Assembly (NCBI GenBank): GCA_013407085.1
Contig: JACCGJ010002764.1
Location: 1 to 64,000 of the forward strand
Direction: 5' to 3'
DNA: 64,000 nucleotides
Source: Atriophallophorus winterbourni
Lineage: Eukaryota; Platyhelminthes; Trematoda; Plagiorchiida; Microphallidae
Made by a program: the position numbers and the translations under genes. Below the pieces are notes generated by a model. The model saw only the letters and a program-made list of their open reading frames with translations. It searched no databases and was not told the origin of the DNA. Shown in pieces: positions 36,891 to 48,844 of this stretch (the stretch's first letter is position 1; every line of letters starts with the position of its first letter).

Positions 36891-37044
36891 GAAAGAACAC
36901 AGGATTAGTCAAGAAAATGTCATTTAAACCTGAACACTGTTCGTTCCGACATCATTAGTCTGACGAAGATTCTGTGTTCAGATGCGGAACGTTACCAACA
37001 ACTTGCTATAACCGAATCATTGCGAAATTTATTTTTATGATAAA

Positions 37045-39390
37045 CATAGGATTCATCCAAGTAACATGATTTGATGGGGTGTGAATTAGTATTATGTTTG
37101 CCATTTGTATGTAATACACGACTCTACAAATAGGTTTGATTATGTATTTGCGGTTAAATGCCAATTGACTGATTGGGTAGTAAAATGTAGCCGTTTTTAT
37201 CTAGTGCAAATAAACTCTCGTAACGTACTCTTCTCCAAGTCCGATACCGCTAATAATAAAATGAAAAGAACAAAATAATACGCATATATAAAATAAGAAT
37301 TTCCATTCAAAGAATAAATTCCTCTTCTTTTATGTTATTCAGGAGCATTCAACATGTGATTTTGTTTTATTTTAAACATCAATGGTTGATCCATTCACAT
37401 CGTCACGTTGGCGTCACATAAATATCAGAGTTGCTCAGAAGTAAACCGGTTTTGAGGTGTGTAAGTTCCGGATATCAAGATTACATTGCATCCTATTTTT
37501 AGCAGTAAAGGACAAGATTCACGTTGGTGTTTGCAAGCGGTTTCTCATTGGTCGTTATGTTGCCACTAATTGGAAATGCTGGTTAATTTAGTTTGTTGTT
37601 GAGTGTCACGCTTCCAGGAATTCGTGCGCATTCGTGCGTCATTTCATTCGCATAATATTTTCCTGCGGTCCCAGTAAAACGTGTGAAGGAATTGGTCAAT
37701 ATGTATTGACATCATTGAATTTCGATCATGTCAGCCTATAGTTAACTTGTCTTGGTGTTGCCATCTGCTTCCTACCTACTTGTATGACGCATTACTTCTC
37801 TCAAATTCACATGTAAACTTGAAAATTGCATTCAACTGTTTTACTTTCGACTGTCTCTTTTATCATTCTAGAGATACATTCGTCGTCCTTGCTAATATAT
37901 AGAGACTGAACGCTCCATTTTCCTTATATGTATGCACAACACTGCTCTGTACTACACTTCAGCAAAGAACATTTCAACGATAATTCATATGCAGTTCCAT
38001 CACACTCCATTACACAAGTTCTCTGCAGTTTTCACTCATGAAGTAGGGACAGTAAGATCAAAATTCGCATGCCTTGAAACAGTGGAACTATGGTAAACAA
38101 GATTGATGCTTGTATGCCGCTGTTCGAAACGGTTAATAAGACCACATCACATGCGATCGCACAAATGTATATGGAGTTTAACCCATGATCATGAGCAAAG
38201 ATTATCATCAGCTTGCATGACCATTATCTAAGATCATCTTTCAAATGGCCCTACATTGTTTGCGAAAAAAATTGATTTGATTAAAATTTACTTTCATAAA
38301 ACGAATACTCGATTGAGCGTGATGTGCGAGTATGTAACCATGGTGTCAACAGGATGTTGACTTGTGATTGAACACACTGCGTTTCGCCATTCTGGCTAAC
38401 TCATCAGTATCTTCAAAGTTTAGAGTTTAGGCTAAGATCACCAAATCTTCGCTGAATCGAAACAATCATTTTTGACTGTACAATCGTTTTCTAACGACTG
38501 CATACAGCACAATTTTGTTCGTGATGCGTACGTGATGTATTTACATACAAATAAAAAACCGTTTATCCAGATTATATGTATCATCAAACTTAACTATCCA
38601 CTTGATATCGTTTTAGAAAATATAGTTTTCTACGAAAGAAAACGTGAGTTTGTATATCAAAATATATGACCTACCCTTATCAATCACGTCCAACGCTAGA
38701 ATAATAAAATGCGAGTCGTTAGGAAATCATATGTTACAGAAACCACTAAATGTTTTTGAATATTTTACATAAGTCAATCGACGAAATATAGGAATAACCG
38801 AAATGTGATTATGAAGTAATAAGATTATATGATTCGAGCTAACTATAAAATATTCGTGAGAATCAATTTTCAGGTAGGTATACACTTGGACCTGATACCT
38901 AATCTGTGGAAGTAAAAGGAGAAGATGGAAAAGAAGAAGGAGGAAGGGAGAAGCGGAAGAAGCAAAACACTGTATGCGCGTACACACCTTTCCATAAATA
39001 AATTAAATTCTCCATAAAACTGAGAAATATTGAAATGTTAAATAACCGCAAACCTGATTCTGGTAAATTGTCGCACAATAAATACCGTACGTATACTCTA
39101 ATACTGTCAGATAACCAAAGTCTAGACAGACATCAGAATGAAATTAGAAAATTAAGTTAGAATAATTAAGGTAAGATCCGAACATCTGTTATCAAATTAT
39201 CGGGCGCATCTTGAACTCCGAAAGATCCATCGATTGATTAACCGTGTTTCACGCCAAGTAAGGAACAAAATAGATTCTGGATTTATTAGCTCGAGAATAA
39301 GGAATAAATATTGACTTCTAGTGGAGGAAAATGATTTGCAGGCAACAGGGATCTTGTTTACTGGATGTGAATTATCGGAATAAATGTTTT
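37045..39390. other. No recognised feature; purine-rich tract inside
   Basis: AT-rich, without coding signal. A nearly pure purine tract lies at 38907-38963, rich in GAAGAAGG units; it may come from slippage and can form unusual DNA structure. Confidence 0.4.
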
Positions 39391-39394
39391 CGAT

Positions 39395-39460
39395 AAATGT
39401 GTTGCATTCACGGAAGTGACGATCGACAATAGTGTTTCAAATCAAATTCGCGAAAACACA
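39395..39460 (-). mobile_element. Tiny minus-strand relic of the 5071-8165 LINE family
   Basis: The reverse complement contains AACACTATTGTCGATCGTCA and the ACTTCCGTGAATG word, which match the block at 24080-24115 and 55505-55545 encoding the RDTIV...HFREC box. Only about 65 bases are recognisable. Confidence 0.5.
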
Positions 39461-39464
39461 ACTC

Positions 39465-41395
39465 AATCTTGAGATATCCCTAATACCTTTTCTGATTATT
39501 AAAAGATTATTTTCCCAGGGACAAAAACAATTATGGGAGGAATAATTAGGTTGGATTATTTCTTCACAATTAACGAGAAAACAAATATTGAGATAGGATG
39601 TTACATTATCACATTATTTAGAGACATCCTGTTCATGAAAAAATCTGTGGTATCAATTATGTCTGTGAAGGCTCAAATATTCTCATGTTTACAGGCTTTT
39701 GTAGGCTTTTGTGGTCCGAATTACGGATTGGAGCTAACTTGCGAGCATCAACAATTTTGAGTGCATTAGTGAACGGGAAATCCAGACAGACTTAAAAACG
39801 TTGCTGAGAAATGAGCAATATTTCTAACAGACAAGAGAGAAAGCATGAATAAATTGGAATTATTGCAATCAACAACTAGTAGAAGCAAATAATTTCAACT
39901 TTCTTTGTGTCGCTAATGACGCTCGCGCTTAATAGTCAGAACTGAGGTCAACATTTTTCCAAAATTTTTCTGAGAAATCGAAGCGATTCAAAACCAGCTA
40001 GAAATTGAAGCAGCGAATTATGTCAGCGCTAAGATAATGCTGTTTCTTCAATGTGTCAGTACTGTTCTACAAACAAAGTTGTTTGGAACTACAACAACAT
40101 TTCATGTGTATTTCATGGGCATGAAATGCTAGGTTCCGGCATAAAAATGGCGTTGATGTTTCAAGTGAATCATTTGTGTGGTAACCCATTTCGCCACAGC
40201 GTACATGAACAATAAATTACAAGCACTCACCAATTTGGGTGATCGCTTTTCATATAGCAAATTGAATGAAAGCTTTAATTAGATATTTTCTCAAAATATA
40301 TTTTAGACATTTCTGAATTATATTATTGGTCCAGATTTGAGCATGAGTTCGTTATACGGATGGAGATAAGATGAAGGATAATATATTTGTTAATATTATG
40401 AAGATTTAGGATCACGTATTGTCAAGCGTCGAATCCTAACACTCGGATGGTATGTGGTGCACTAGGAAGGATTTCAGAATAACGATCCTAGAGGCAAAAT
40501 TCTGCAAAAAAGTAGGACAACGCAAGCCGTAACCATTGATCAAGGTACGCCGAAGCGGTGACCGCTTCAATGGAGTTTGTTGACACGCTGTCGATAGACA
40601 AATCAGATCGAGGTGGCAGCTGTCCAGCCATTCCAAGGCTAGTGTTGTGCTCATGCTATTTGCTTATGAAAGTAGGTGTCTGTTCTTATCTTCGTGAGGC
40701 ACGTAATATTTTCCTCTAACGAATTGGGTTGTGATGTGAGATTTGTGTATGCACGTGACTAGTGATAAATTGGGTCACAACTGACAAATAAATGAATCAC
40801 TTGAATTTGGCGTTGTTAATGTTTCACCCATTGTCTCGAATCTCTCTCGAACTGCGTAATATACTTTACTAAAGCGAACGCGCTAAATTCCTTCTGAACA
40901 CTTGACAAATATTTTTTTGAAAATTATAAATATCGATTTCTACACATATTCTTGTAAGTTGGCGGAACGTTAACGTAGATATGACGTTATAACAAACATT
41001 TTAACTTCTGATTCCAACCGCTGAGCACCTCGGGAAATGTACTCAACCCAGAAACGGGCTAAGCAAGATGTGTACCAGTTTAAGCGATTCGTAGCACGCA
41101 GTCAAAAATTAGAAAATATGGGTGGAGACGGGATGATAATTGTTTCAGGACCATCGATATATAATTGTGTGAACGTTTCTGAAAATCTATTGGGTTGTGT
41201 ACATAGACATTGAGAATACTCGATGCTAAACTAAACACGTCAGACCCCGCGTTTCAAGCCCACTTTTCAATTATATCACATCATCGATGTCAACTATTAA
41301 AACTTCAATCACGTTAACACATGACTCTGACAACAACAACAGCATTAAATAAGCACATAATAAAGAACAAACCACAATGCAAATAAATATGAGTG
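39465..41395. other. No recognised feature
   Basis: AT-rich, no domain, RNA gene or clear repeat seen. The minus-strand frame at 40436-40654 has no family resemblance. Confidence 0.4.
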
Positions 41396-41399
41396 CCAC

Positions 41400-41640
41400 G
41401 TTTAGAGCAGTTTTTCGGTTACGTTCTTCTCCTGACACAGACGTTTTGTCAGATAAACGGTGATAGTCAGGACAGGGAAGATGACAAATTAGTAGACAAC
41501 CCACCACCACTTATTTGACCGTACCGCTAAACAGCCTATAATACGCCTACATTGTGTCTTGTCTCGTCAGAATGACCAGGTTCATTGGTCGATTTTCCTC
41601 TTAGTGTGTATCCACATCAATCTTATACAAGTGCACACGG
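41400..41640 (-). repeat. Inverted repeat arm, partner at 42430-42600
   Basis: Its reverse complement begins GATTGATGTGGATACACACT, exactly as 42431-42450, and continues through CCTGGTCATTC, TTAGCGGTA and a CTGACAAAACGTCTGTGTCA-type block. About 790 bases separate the arms. The CGTCAGA...GTCAGA...AACGTT words resemble those in the Penelope-like inverted repeats at 35.3 and 36.9 kb, so these may be termini of another such element. Confidence 0.65.
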
Positions 41641-41644
41641 TCAA

Positions 41645-42425
41645 CTTGTAACCAGCGACACAGCCACCCATATGGGTAAAAGTACGCAAATTACGGATGT
41701 AATGCGATGCTTAGTTTGAATCGTAGCGAACTACACTGATACGGTAGTAATGCGTGTTCAATTTTTAGTGACAATTTATTTTAAATTCAGCCAGAGATAA
41801 AACCAGAACACTGATATTGATTTTTAGATATTACGCTACAAATTTTACGATATTGTGTGAGATTATCGTCAGGCCTTCGGCTTTGTAGAATCCTAAATGA
41901 ATTCACCTAGCGCTGTCTGGGTTAGAACGTCATGTTGTGGCGGCGGTAGAAGGATTGAGTTTGATCGTACCGTATCTCATGTCGTAATTTGCAGTACGAT
42001 AGTCGCACACACTAAGAAGGTCATTCGCACCAACATTCAGCACGTAACTATTGCGCTTGGCTCCCAGCATGGTGAATAATCGTTGGTTCAACCCTGTGGT
42101 CCACTTTTCCACTTTTCCCTAAAGAGAATGCCGATTGGCGAAACTCATGTATTTAGCACATGACAAGAACCAAACCTCCCATATTCATCAATCGATTGAA
42201 ATATGTTTGAGACCGATCGGGTATTTATAATTCGTAATATTATATAACTAACGGGGTTTAGGTTAACCATTGATGCGAAAGTAAATAGTTGTTATACACC
42301 TTATAGCTCTAAGTTAAATAAATTATTGTTTCTCTTCAAAACAGCTTATCCGTAACCCGTTAGTTATGTACGTTTGCGCTTGTGGGCCGCTGTGTCAATA
42401 GACCTCGGCATTGTTCAATTTTATT
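41645..42425. other. Sequence between the inverted repeat arms, no recognised gene
   Basis: The plus and minus frames 41897-42079 and 41930-42112 shadow each other and show no motif. If the arms are element termini, this would be the remaining interior. Confidence 0.35.
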
Positions 42426-42429
42426 AGAT

Positions 42430-42700
42430 TGATGTGGATACACACTATTTGGCAAATCGACAAATGATCCTGGTCATTCCGACGTGACAATGCACACTGT
42501 AGGTATTAGTATAGGATTTTAGCGGTAAGATCAAATCAGTGGTGGGGGGTTGACTACTACTTAATTGTGTTCCCTGTTCTGATGATCACCCTTCGTCAGA
42601 GGAAGCCCGTGTGTCAGAAGAGTAACGTTGCCCAAAACCTGTTTTAACCAAGTGTACTCAAATTTATCTGCATTATGAATGCACGATCGGACCCAATCTT
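42430..42700 (+). repeat. Inverted repeat arm, partner at 41400-41640
   Basis: It matches 41400-41640 in reverse orientation and 33225-33480 in direct orientation. It includes CTTCGTCAGAGGAAGC near 42593 and GTGTGTCAGAAGAGTAACGT near 42610, which the 33 kb copy has lost. Confidence 0.65.
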
Positions 42701-42704
42701 ATTA

Positions 42705-44315
42705 CAATTGATTGTTAACAAACCACACGATTACCTTATGCTTCCAAATCTTTCCACCACGAAACCGTTTTTAATCTGCATACGCCACGTGTCTGTTTTA
42801 TCTTATTTATAAACAAGCTTCGTGCCCGCCGGTTTAATTTCAGGTATCACCATGTTGGTTCCGTTTGAGCGACCTTGACAAACTCATTATCATTCTGAAT
42901 TTATGTGATACAATTGTCATAATCGTGAAAACGTTTTTGATTCTTGCGATATGGTGATTGTTACTTGCTGTCATCGTCCCGCGGGAGGGTGATGTTGTAC
43001 AATATCGTGATAGGTATCATGATTAACACACTTCATAATCGCACTTAACTCTTCTGTGATGTCACCGAAATCGTTTCATGCGAAAGGAACGGGTGATAAC
43101 TGCCGAGTCACAATGGTGCATCTCAAACATAGTTGTACATCACAAGCGCATGAATGTTTCATGATCCGCAGCTTTTAGAAAAACTAAACAATCTCTGTCT
43201 CTCTAAAACGAATGATTAATCTACAAAGATATAAATGTACTACGTCACGATCGAAAGTCACACTTTATAGTGTATTGGCGTGAATCTGATTAATGTCATA
43301 AAAACTCACGGATTCCTCGATAATTCCAAACTACAATAAAGGATGTAATTGAGATAACAATTACAAGAAAACCATGTGAGTCTTCAAAATTCAAAAAAAG
43401 AATAATAAATTATAGTGTTGATTATTAGATGTCAAAAATATAAAATGAGAAAATGCGTTTGTGAAGTTATTTGCTTGGTCGATTAGTTTCGAAATCCGTT
43501 CTTTGATTCATGTCACGGAAACGGATACGTAGTTCTAGTATAACGTTTTCAGTATTACTTTTATCATAACTGAACTGCAGTTCCCAGTTACCAATTTCAC
43601 CGTGTTTGAACGTGGACGAATGCTAATATGGTTGATTTTTCTCGAAACATTTCCTATGCGATTAACCAAAATTATACCAGTTGACCGCGAAAAGGTTTTT
43701 TTTCAAACACGTTGCGTTTGACGTGCACAACACATGGACTAAAGTGATTTGAGCTTCAACAATTCTTGTCATTTCACTGAATGCGACCTATCTAGCACGC
43801 TCAACTTACTCTGAGGTATTTATTCCACCACAGCATTAAAGGTGAGTGCTCTCCACATGAATGTTTTTCATTTTTGTTACTACTAATAAGTAAGTAAGTC
43901 CTTCGAAATATTCACAAAGATGATCACAACGGTCCACATTGGAAGCACTTGATTCAGGTTTTTACTTCCATTTTAGCTCATCAACAGTGTATAGCCTCTG
44001 TTATGGGTCGGTTTCGAAAACAAGACCAAACAGGTTTCGAAGACTGTGTCCTGATGTTTGGTTGATGTTGGTATTAGAAATTATACACGCTCACGCGAAT
44101 AATTCACCATTTTATGCGTCAACATTGGATTAACTTGAAAAGTTGTAAAAACTGCAGTTTTGTCACTTTAGCAGTTGAAAGATCGGTTTTATAGCATAGC
44201 ATTTCGTTCATGCTCATGGGTTTAAAAGACATCTACATGAGTGTGGTCTCAGGAGATTGAGAATGTCGGCCGTACCAACCTTATAAATCAATGACATACA
44301 GTTTCAAGCATATGA
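42705..44315. other. No recognised gene; short TAAG tail
   Basis: AT-rich. TAAGTAAGTAAGT at 43887-43899 resembles the short tandem tail at the 3' end of the RTE-type LINE at 58399, but no RT sequence is recognisable next to it. A weak relative of 14560-14620 lies near 43135. Confidence 0.4.
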
Positions 44316-44425
44316 GGATCCTGATCCTACTGTCCCCACCTAATGAATGCAAACATCGCCAAACCGACCGTTGGAATGTGTGTGATGGAAATGCATACAT
44401 GTAGCAATTTGTTTCATGGTGATGC
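44310..44425 (+). ncRNA. Hammerhead-family unit 1 of a tandem pair (decayed core)
   Basis: CCTACTGTCCCCAC is followed by CTAATGAATGCAAACATC and CAAACC, a degraded version of CTGATGAGTGCAAACAGC-GAAACC. The 3' block GTGTGTGATGGAAATGCAT is intact. The core has lost the second G of CTGATGA and the GAAA box. The next unit follows about 231 bases downstream in the same orientation. Confidence 0.6.
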
Positions 44426-44549
44426 GTTAGAAAGTATTATAGACGTCTTTTGTCACAGGTTGAACAGGTTGATCTAACCAGACTTATCCAACAGTGGCCG
44501 ACAAGCGCTACTCGTTTACCCTTCACCCACTGTTCTAATTGCAGGCGGA

Positions 44550-44650
44550 TCATAATCTTACTGTCCCTACCATGATGAGTACAAACTGCACGAAACCGGT
44601 CAGGGTGTGTGTGATGGGAATGAATGCATATGAACATCTTTATTGTTTCA
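44550..44650 (+). ncRNA. Hammerhead-family unit 2 of a tandem pair (well kept)
   Basis: TACTGTCCCTAC leads into ATGATGAG at 44572-44579, stem II GTAC-AAACT-GCAC and GAAA at 44592-44595, then CCGGTCAGGGTGTGTGTG. The CCGGTC step gives the minimal stem III and a GTC cleavage triplet, and CCCT before the core can pair with AGGG after it as stem I. The only core change is A for C at the first conserved position, which would impair catalysis. Confidence 0.7.
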
Positions 44651-45244
44651 TAGCATTTTTAACATTTTCTTTACTCTGTTAATTCGGAAGACAACATAAT
44701 TTCCAGGATTATGCTGATCAGTTTGCTCAAGACTTCTTTTATTCTTGAATGAACAATAAATTTCGCAAACATATTGAAAAATTCCGTGACCGATCGGGTA
44801 AACATATTGATGTTATGAATCGGCTAGAGCAGTTTGTTGATAACGTCCTACTTGAGACGCATAAGATTCATCTGTTCAAGGATGTGAGTTCGAACAGGAT
44901 GCAGGTTTTAATTGAATTTAGCTGACCATTCCTAAGCTGGCTAACATTTGCACAGGACATGGTGATTTAGGTAGAGATGGTTAAAATAGATCTGCGAGAT
45001 TTTGATCAATACCAACACCTTTTACATTATCTGGAACACTTTAATATTTTTAGTTGTTTGCAGGTGCGATTGAAATTCGCTGACCAACTATAATGTTTGC
45101 GTAATTAGTGTGCAGACACGGAATTTTGTGTTGTGCACAAAATGTTCATAATCTACCTTTCTATCTTGACAAAATCATCACCCGACATATCATTTGCTAT
45201 TCTTAGCCAGCTTAGGATTGGTGAAGTGAATGCGATTTAAGCGA

Positions 45245-45425
45245 GAACAGGTTGGTAGTGCCCAGCCTATCCAACGGTGGCTCAACTCAACTTGTTTACA
45301 ATTGTGAAATTGATTTAGGAATTGCCAATCCTGATCTAACCACCGTAGCTGTTGTGTACAAACTGCATGAAACGCGTCATGAGATATTTGATGAAAATCA
45401 AGCATATATGAATATTTTTACACAT
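45245..45425 (+). repeat. Hammerhead-family unit, strongly decayed
   Basis: It starts with GAACAGGTTGG and CTATCCAACGGTGGCTCAAC, the family's 5' block. It continues to CCTGATCTAACC, then GTGTACAAACTGCATGAAAC, where the GAAA box and a rough stem II remain. The CTGATGA box is gone. Confidence 0.5.
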
Positions 45426-45429
45426 TCAA

Positions 45430-46855
45430 ACGAGTAAGTGTACCTTCTGTCTTTAATTCTTTCACTAGAAAAGAAAAATGAATGAATGTATATAATTTGT
45501 TCACACAGCAAACTGGCTAATTGAACGGTACGCTTTCAAAATTGCTGAAATAAATTGTGAAAACAATTTATCTCGAACGCTTCGAAACGTTCACGGTTAC
45601 ATTGAAAATGTATATCTTGTTTCCTAGTGTTACAATCAACGTACAGCGTATGATAATGTGTTACATTCATGCGATAACGTCATTGCATTTTGGAATTCAT
45701 GTCGATTCTCAGCGTCACTGTGAAAATCGGTCAACAATAAACGGAACATCACTTCTCGTATCTTGGTGAAAATATTGCGGATGACCCCTAGCTAGGCATC
45801 AAGGTTGATCAGTTGATTGAAGGAGTAGTTGACATCTTGTCCAGTTTGAACTTTCTTAGCTGATGCAAACGCAAAGTGACTGTGAACACAAAAGTGATGG
45901 TGTACACCGCGTGCGTACTAAATGCTTCAGTGAACAGCAACGAACACTGAATCTCCCATGCAAGACACGCACGAAGATGAATGCATTTCATCAAATGAAA
46001 CTTTGCAGTATGTTCGAGAGATCGTGTATGGACAGTGATAAATGCAGAAGTGCTTACTGATGCTTGTCTACAAAGCATTATCACCCTATTAGGACACGCC
46101 GCTTGCGTTAGCCGAGTTATTTATACAACAAAATGTTGTACTGTATTATAAAGAGTTATAGTCAGAAAGCCGACTTTCAAACCTACCGCGAAAGAGATAT
46201 AACAGCTCTTGACATTATTTCAACTCAATAGATCATGCTTACTCTTGACTCTTTTGTAAGTAGGCACTATGTAAAGCGTCTCCTCCAAACTGGTGACAGT
46301 AGATTCTGTTGAAGTTAAATCAAACCGAAAGGTTGTGAATGCTACCGATCGACCGAGTACTGCCTATTTTTGCGCGCACTGCGGAGAGACTTTTCCTCCC
46401 GAAACGGACTGTTACGTCGTTTGAAACCTTCGAGCGAGGCTTACAACAAAGTCATTATACTTTTGGAATTCTGTTATATCTTTTTACTCCGGGATCATTC
46501 CGACAGACTCGACATACCTGATGAAATGTGTGAGCACACTGGGACACATTCGCAACACTTTACGCTTTGGCAGATCTATTCACGCGATTACAATTCCCTT
46601 TAAATATGAGACAACCGTGCTTTGTTTTTTTTAACCTGAATGTTTGCTAAATCAATAAAACTCCGACAGATAAACCCTTTTAACATTTTGGGCTGCTGAT
46701 TATGAAAAACATTCTAGATCGCTTTCGAGTAGCTTTCTGATACATAAAACGTCTGCCATAAAGATTTACGTTTGGAGCATGGATTTCCAATTCACTCGGT
46801 CGAACATAAACTATGTGCTCATGCTAACTATTTCATGCCAGTAATAAGTGCATCG
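45430..46855. other. No recognised feature
   Basis: Only short shadowing frames, for example 45809-46084 against 45863-46060, with no motif on either strand. Confidence 0.4.
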
Positions 46856-46863
46856 AACAATCT

Positions 46864-47424
46864 GTGACGAAAATACTATATAACCATAAGTTCCTCGGTT
46901 CCTTTTCCCCCTACATTCTCTGCAAAGTGATTTCGACCAGCATCTGTCCTTATATCGAATATTTTATACCTGCATATGATCCTTGGTTGAAAAAAGATGC
47001 TCAGCTATTAAGATCTCCACAGCGCAGAGCTATCAAACTGGTCCTAAGACATTCTAATTATCCATAGGAAATTAGACTTAAAATACTGAAATAGCATTCG
47101 GCTCAATAGAGACGAAAACGAGGAGCACGAATATTCATTTGGTCAGTGCTTAATCAAACGTATCTTTCTTTCAGTAGTTTGTTTCATATTTCCAATAATA
47201 CACATCTGCGTGGCAACCAACTTTACCAACAGCATAGCAGGTTGGACTGCAGCAAATATACATTTTTCTTTCGCAATGTGAAATTGTGGAACAGTTTACC
47301 TTATCATGTGGTACAATCTGGAACATTTTATGTTTTCAAGAAATCACTAGATGTTCACATGAAAGAGTATTTGTTTACGTTTAACAATATTCTCAAACAA
47401 TATTTTGATATTTTTACTATCTGA
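46864..47424 (+). pseudogene. CR1/jockey-type LINE, RT C-terminal region
   Basis: The first frame (46864-47067) gives CPYIEYFIPAYDPWLKKDAQ and then LRSPQRRAIKLVLR, the box 'YxxxxxxxxLExxQRRAxKLV' common to CR1/jockey RT C-termini. After a stop the frame 47146-47424 has LWNSLPYHVV and FKKSLDVHMKEY, the final 'F..R..xLWNxLP..v' signature. The catalytic part upstream is absent, so it is a 5'-truncated and broken copy. The sequence differs from the other CR1-like elements in the window and is probably another subfamily. Confidence 0.75.
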
Positions 47425-47429
47425 CCAGA

Positions 47430-48295
47430 TGTACATTTGTGTGGGTCTTGTAAAGCATAGCTATTTACCCGCATATCATCTATGAATGGAAAAACCTACA
47501 AAAGTCTTTATTTTTTCTATGGTCATACATTGTTTGTTTGGCATATTAGAATTTGAAAGTATATTCTAATATTTCTTTAAAACAACAGAAAAGCATGCGT
47601 CCTTAAATAATCGAGGGCTGAATACGCAAAAACATGAAACTGGAAAATTATCGGAAAAGCCATATACGATTAAAGATTTTGAAGTATATCAGATGCAATA
47701 TCCTGCACAAAACACCGATTCACATACTTCGATCTTTAGCTTCATCAGAGAGTTTAAAAGCTACAGGGAAGAATAGTGGTCGTTAGGTCGGAAAAATTGT
47801 GATTAGCAATAACTCAAGGTCATCTGTACTTACGTTTTTCTTCATCCTTAACCGAAATTTCTATAAATTTTTAAATAAACGTTTCACGGAAGCATGGAAA
47901 ATGTATAGTTATAGAATAAATTGCCCTCAATGATCCAATAAATATATCCCTTTAGTTGCGACAACTATGAGTAAAACGTATGATAGATGTTCAATATATC
48001 GATGTTTTTGATGACAATATACAGTTTCGAACGATTAATAGAGGCAGCCTGGGATTTACCAACATCGTTCTGTATTGGGTGAAAATTATCGACCGTTGCT
48101 CGGTACAGCAATTCGATGCGTCTCCGGCAAATAAACTAAGAATTCAAATACTATCAATAATGGCCTTCTTTGGACGATGTCGGTCTTGGATATACATTAT
48201 AAGCGCATGATGGTTCATTGCTCCACAGCGTTTCGAATGACTGAACAGTCTGATACGCGAATGACAATCCATCCCTCAGTGCTTACAGCAATAGA
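47430..48295. other. No recognised feature
   Basis: AT-rich, possibly the 3' untranslated tail of the preceding LINE in its first part. The 47980-48210 frame has no recognised motif. Confidence 0.35.
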
Positions 48296-48299
48296 CAGG

Positions 48300-48840
48300 C
48301 CTCGGGCTATCGGCGTCAGTAGCACGTTGCCGATTCGAGTTTCAGCAGCCAAGAGCTGCATCCACGTTTCCTCAACTTGACGCTGTACACAATGCCTTCA
48401 TAGTGAGCGGTCAAGAACAAATTCTTCCTAATTCGTACAATCGATGCCTTAGGTTATCATATTTTTTTGCAATAGTCTTTGTACCGCTAGTGCGATCTAC
48501 CCAATTGTCGATTTCCTGATTTCAACTCACCATGGAGTTGATCTTCCGGAATTGGACAATTTTCCATCCTGTGCACATGAAACAGTATGCTTTAATGGCA
48601 CTGTCATTGCTGGGTGAACATGCACTGTATAGCAGCTTTTGAGAACATTTTAGCGTTTATTACATTGTCCATCAACGGTATGTTTAGGATACTACGGATG
48701 CTTCGTAAATAAAACGTTTTCAGCATATGTTCATGTCTTTCGTGGATGGTCCGGGTCTCACTGACGTAAAGTAAATCACTTATTACACACGCGCTGTAAA
48801 CCGCTATCTTTGTCTTCATAGTAAATCTGGGGTTTGCCCA
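48300..48840 (-). mobile_element. RTE-type LINE relic, RT C-terminus
   Basis: The minus-strand frame 48604-48819 gives TKIAVYSACVISDLLYVSET, then IHERHEHMLKTFYLRSIRS, the conserved 'LLYGSETW' region of RTE-like RTs with G changed to V. Downstream (lower coordinates) pieces such as RTSGTKTIAKKYDNLRHRL near 48430-48500 correspond to the C-terminal tail. It aligns with the relic at 51300-51900. No active site is present. Confidence 0.7.
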
Positions 48841-48844
48841 GTTT

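Larger units (their letters stand above)
35258..37040 (+). mobile_element. Penelope-like element, internally deleted, with inverted terminal repeats
   Basis: Inverted repeats of about 150 bases (35258-35412 and 36888-37040) enclose a degraded plus-strand Penelope-type protein. RFYGLPKIHKE at 35970-36005 is a hallmark Penelope RT box. The frame 36033-36251 gives LAKLHAQLLNPLFGN, then RRLGTAMGS and MLANIYMEHFEK. The YxDD part is not recognisable. GVYIEW at 36501-36518 followed by RVNEHG is a plausible relic of the GIY-YIG endonuclease fused to Penelope RTs. Repeats in inverted or direct orientation at the ends are typical of the family. Several stops and deletions make it dead. Confidence 0.8.

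Noticed and set aside
38907..38963. Purine tract as a coding or regulatory element
   Set aside because: Simple low-complexity sequence, no supporting signal around it.
43887..43899. TAAG tail as the 3' end of another RTE element
   Set aside because: No RT sequence recognisable on either side; a short tandem run alone is not enough.
46495..46560. CTGATGA word near 46518 as another hammerhead
   Set aside because: No GAAA box at the right distance and no family 3' block.
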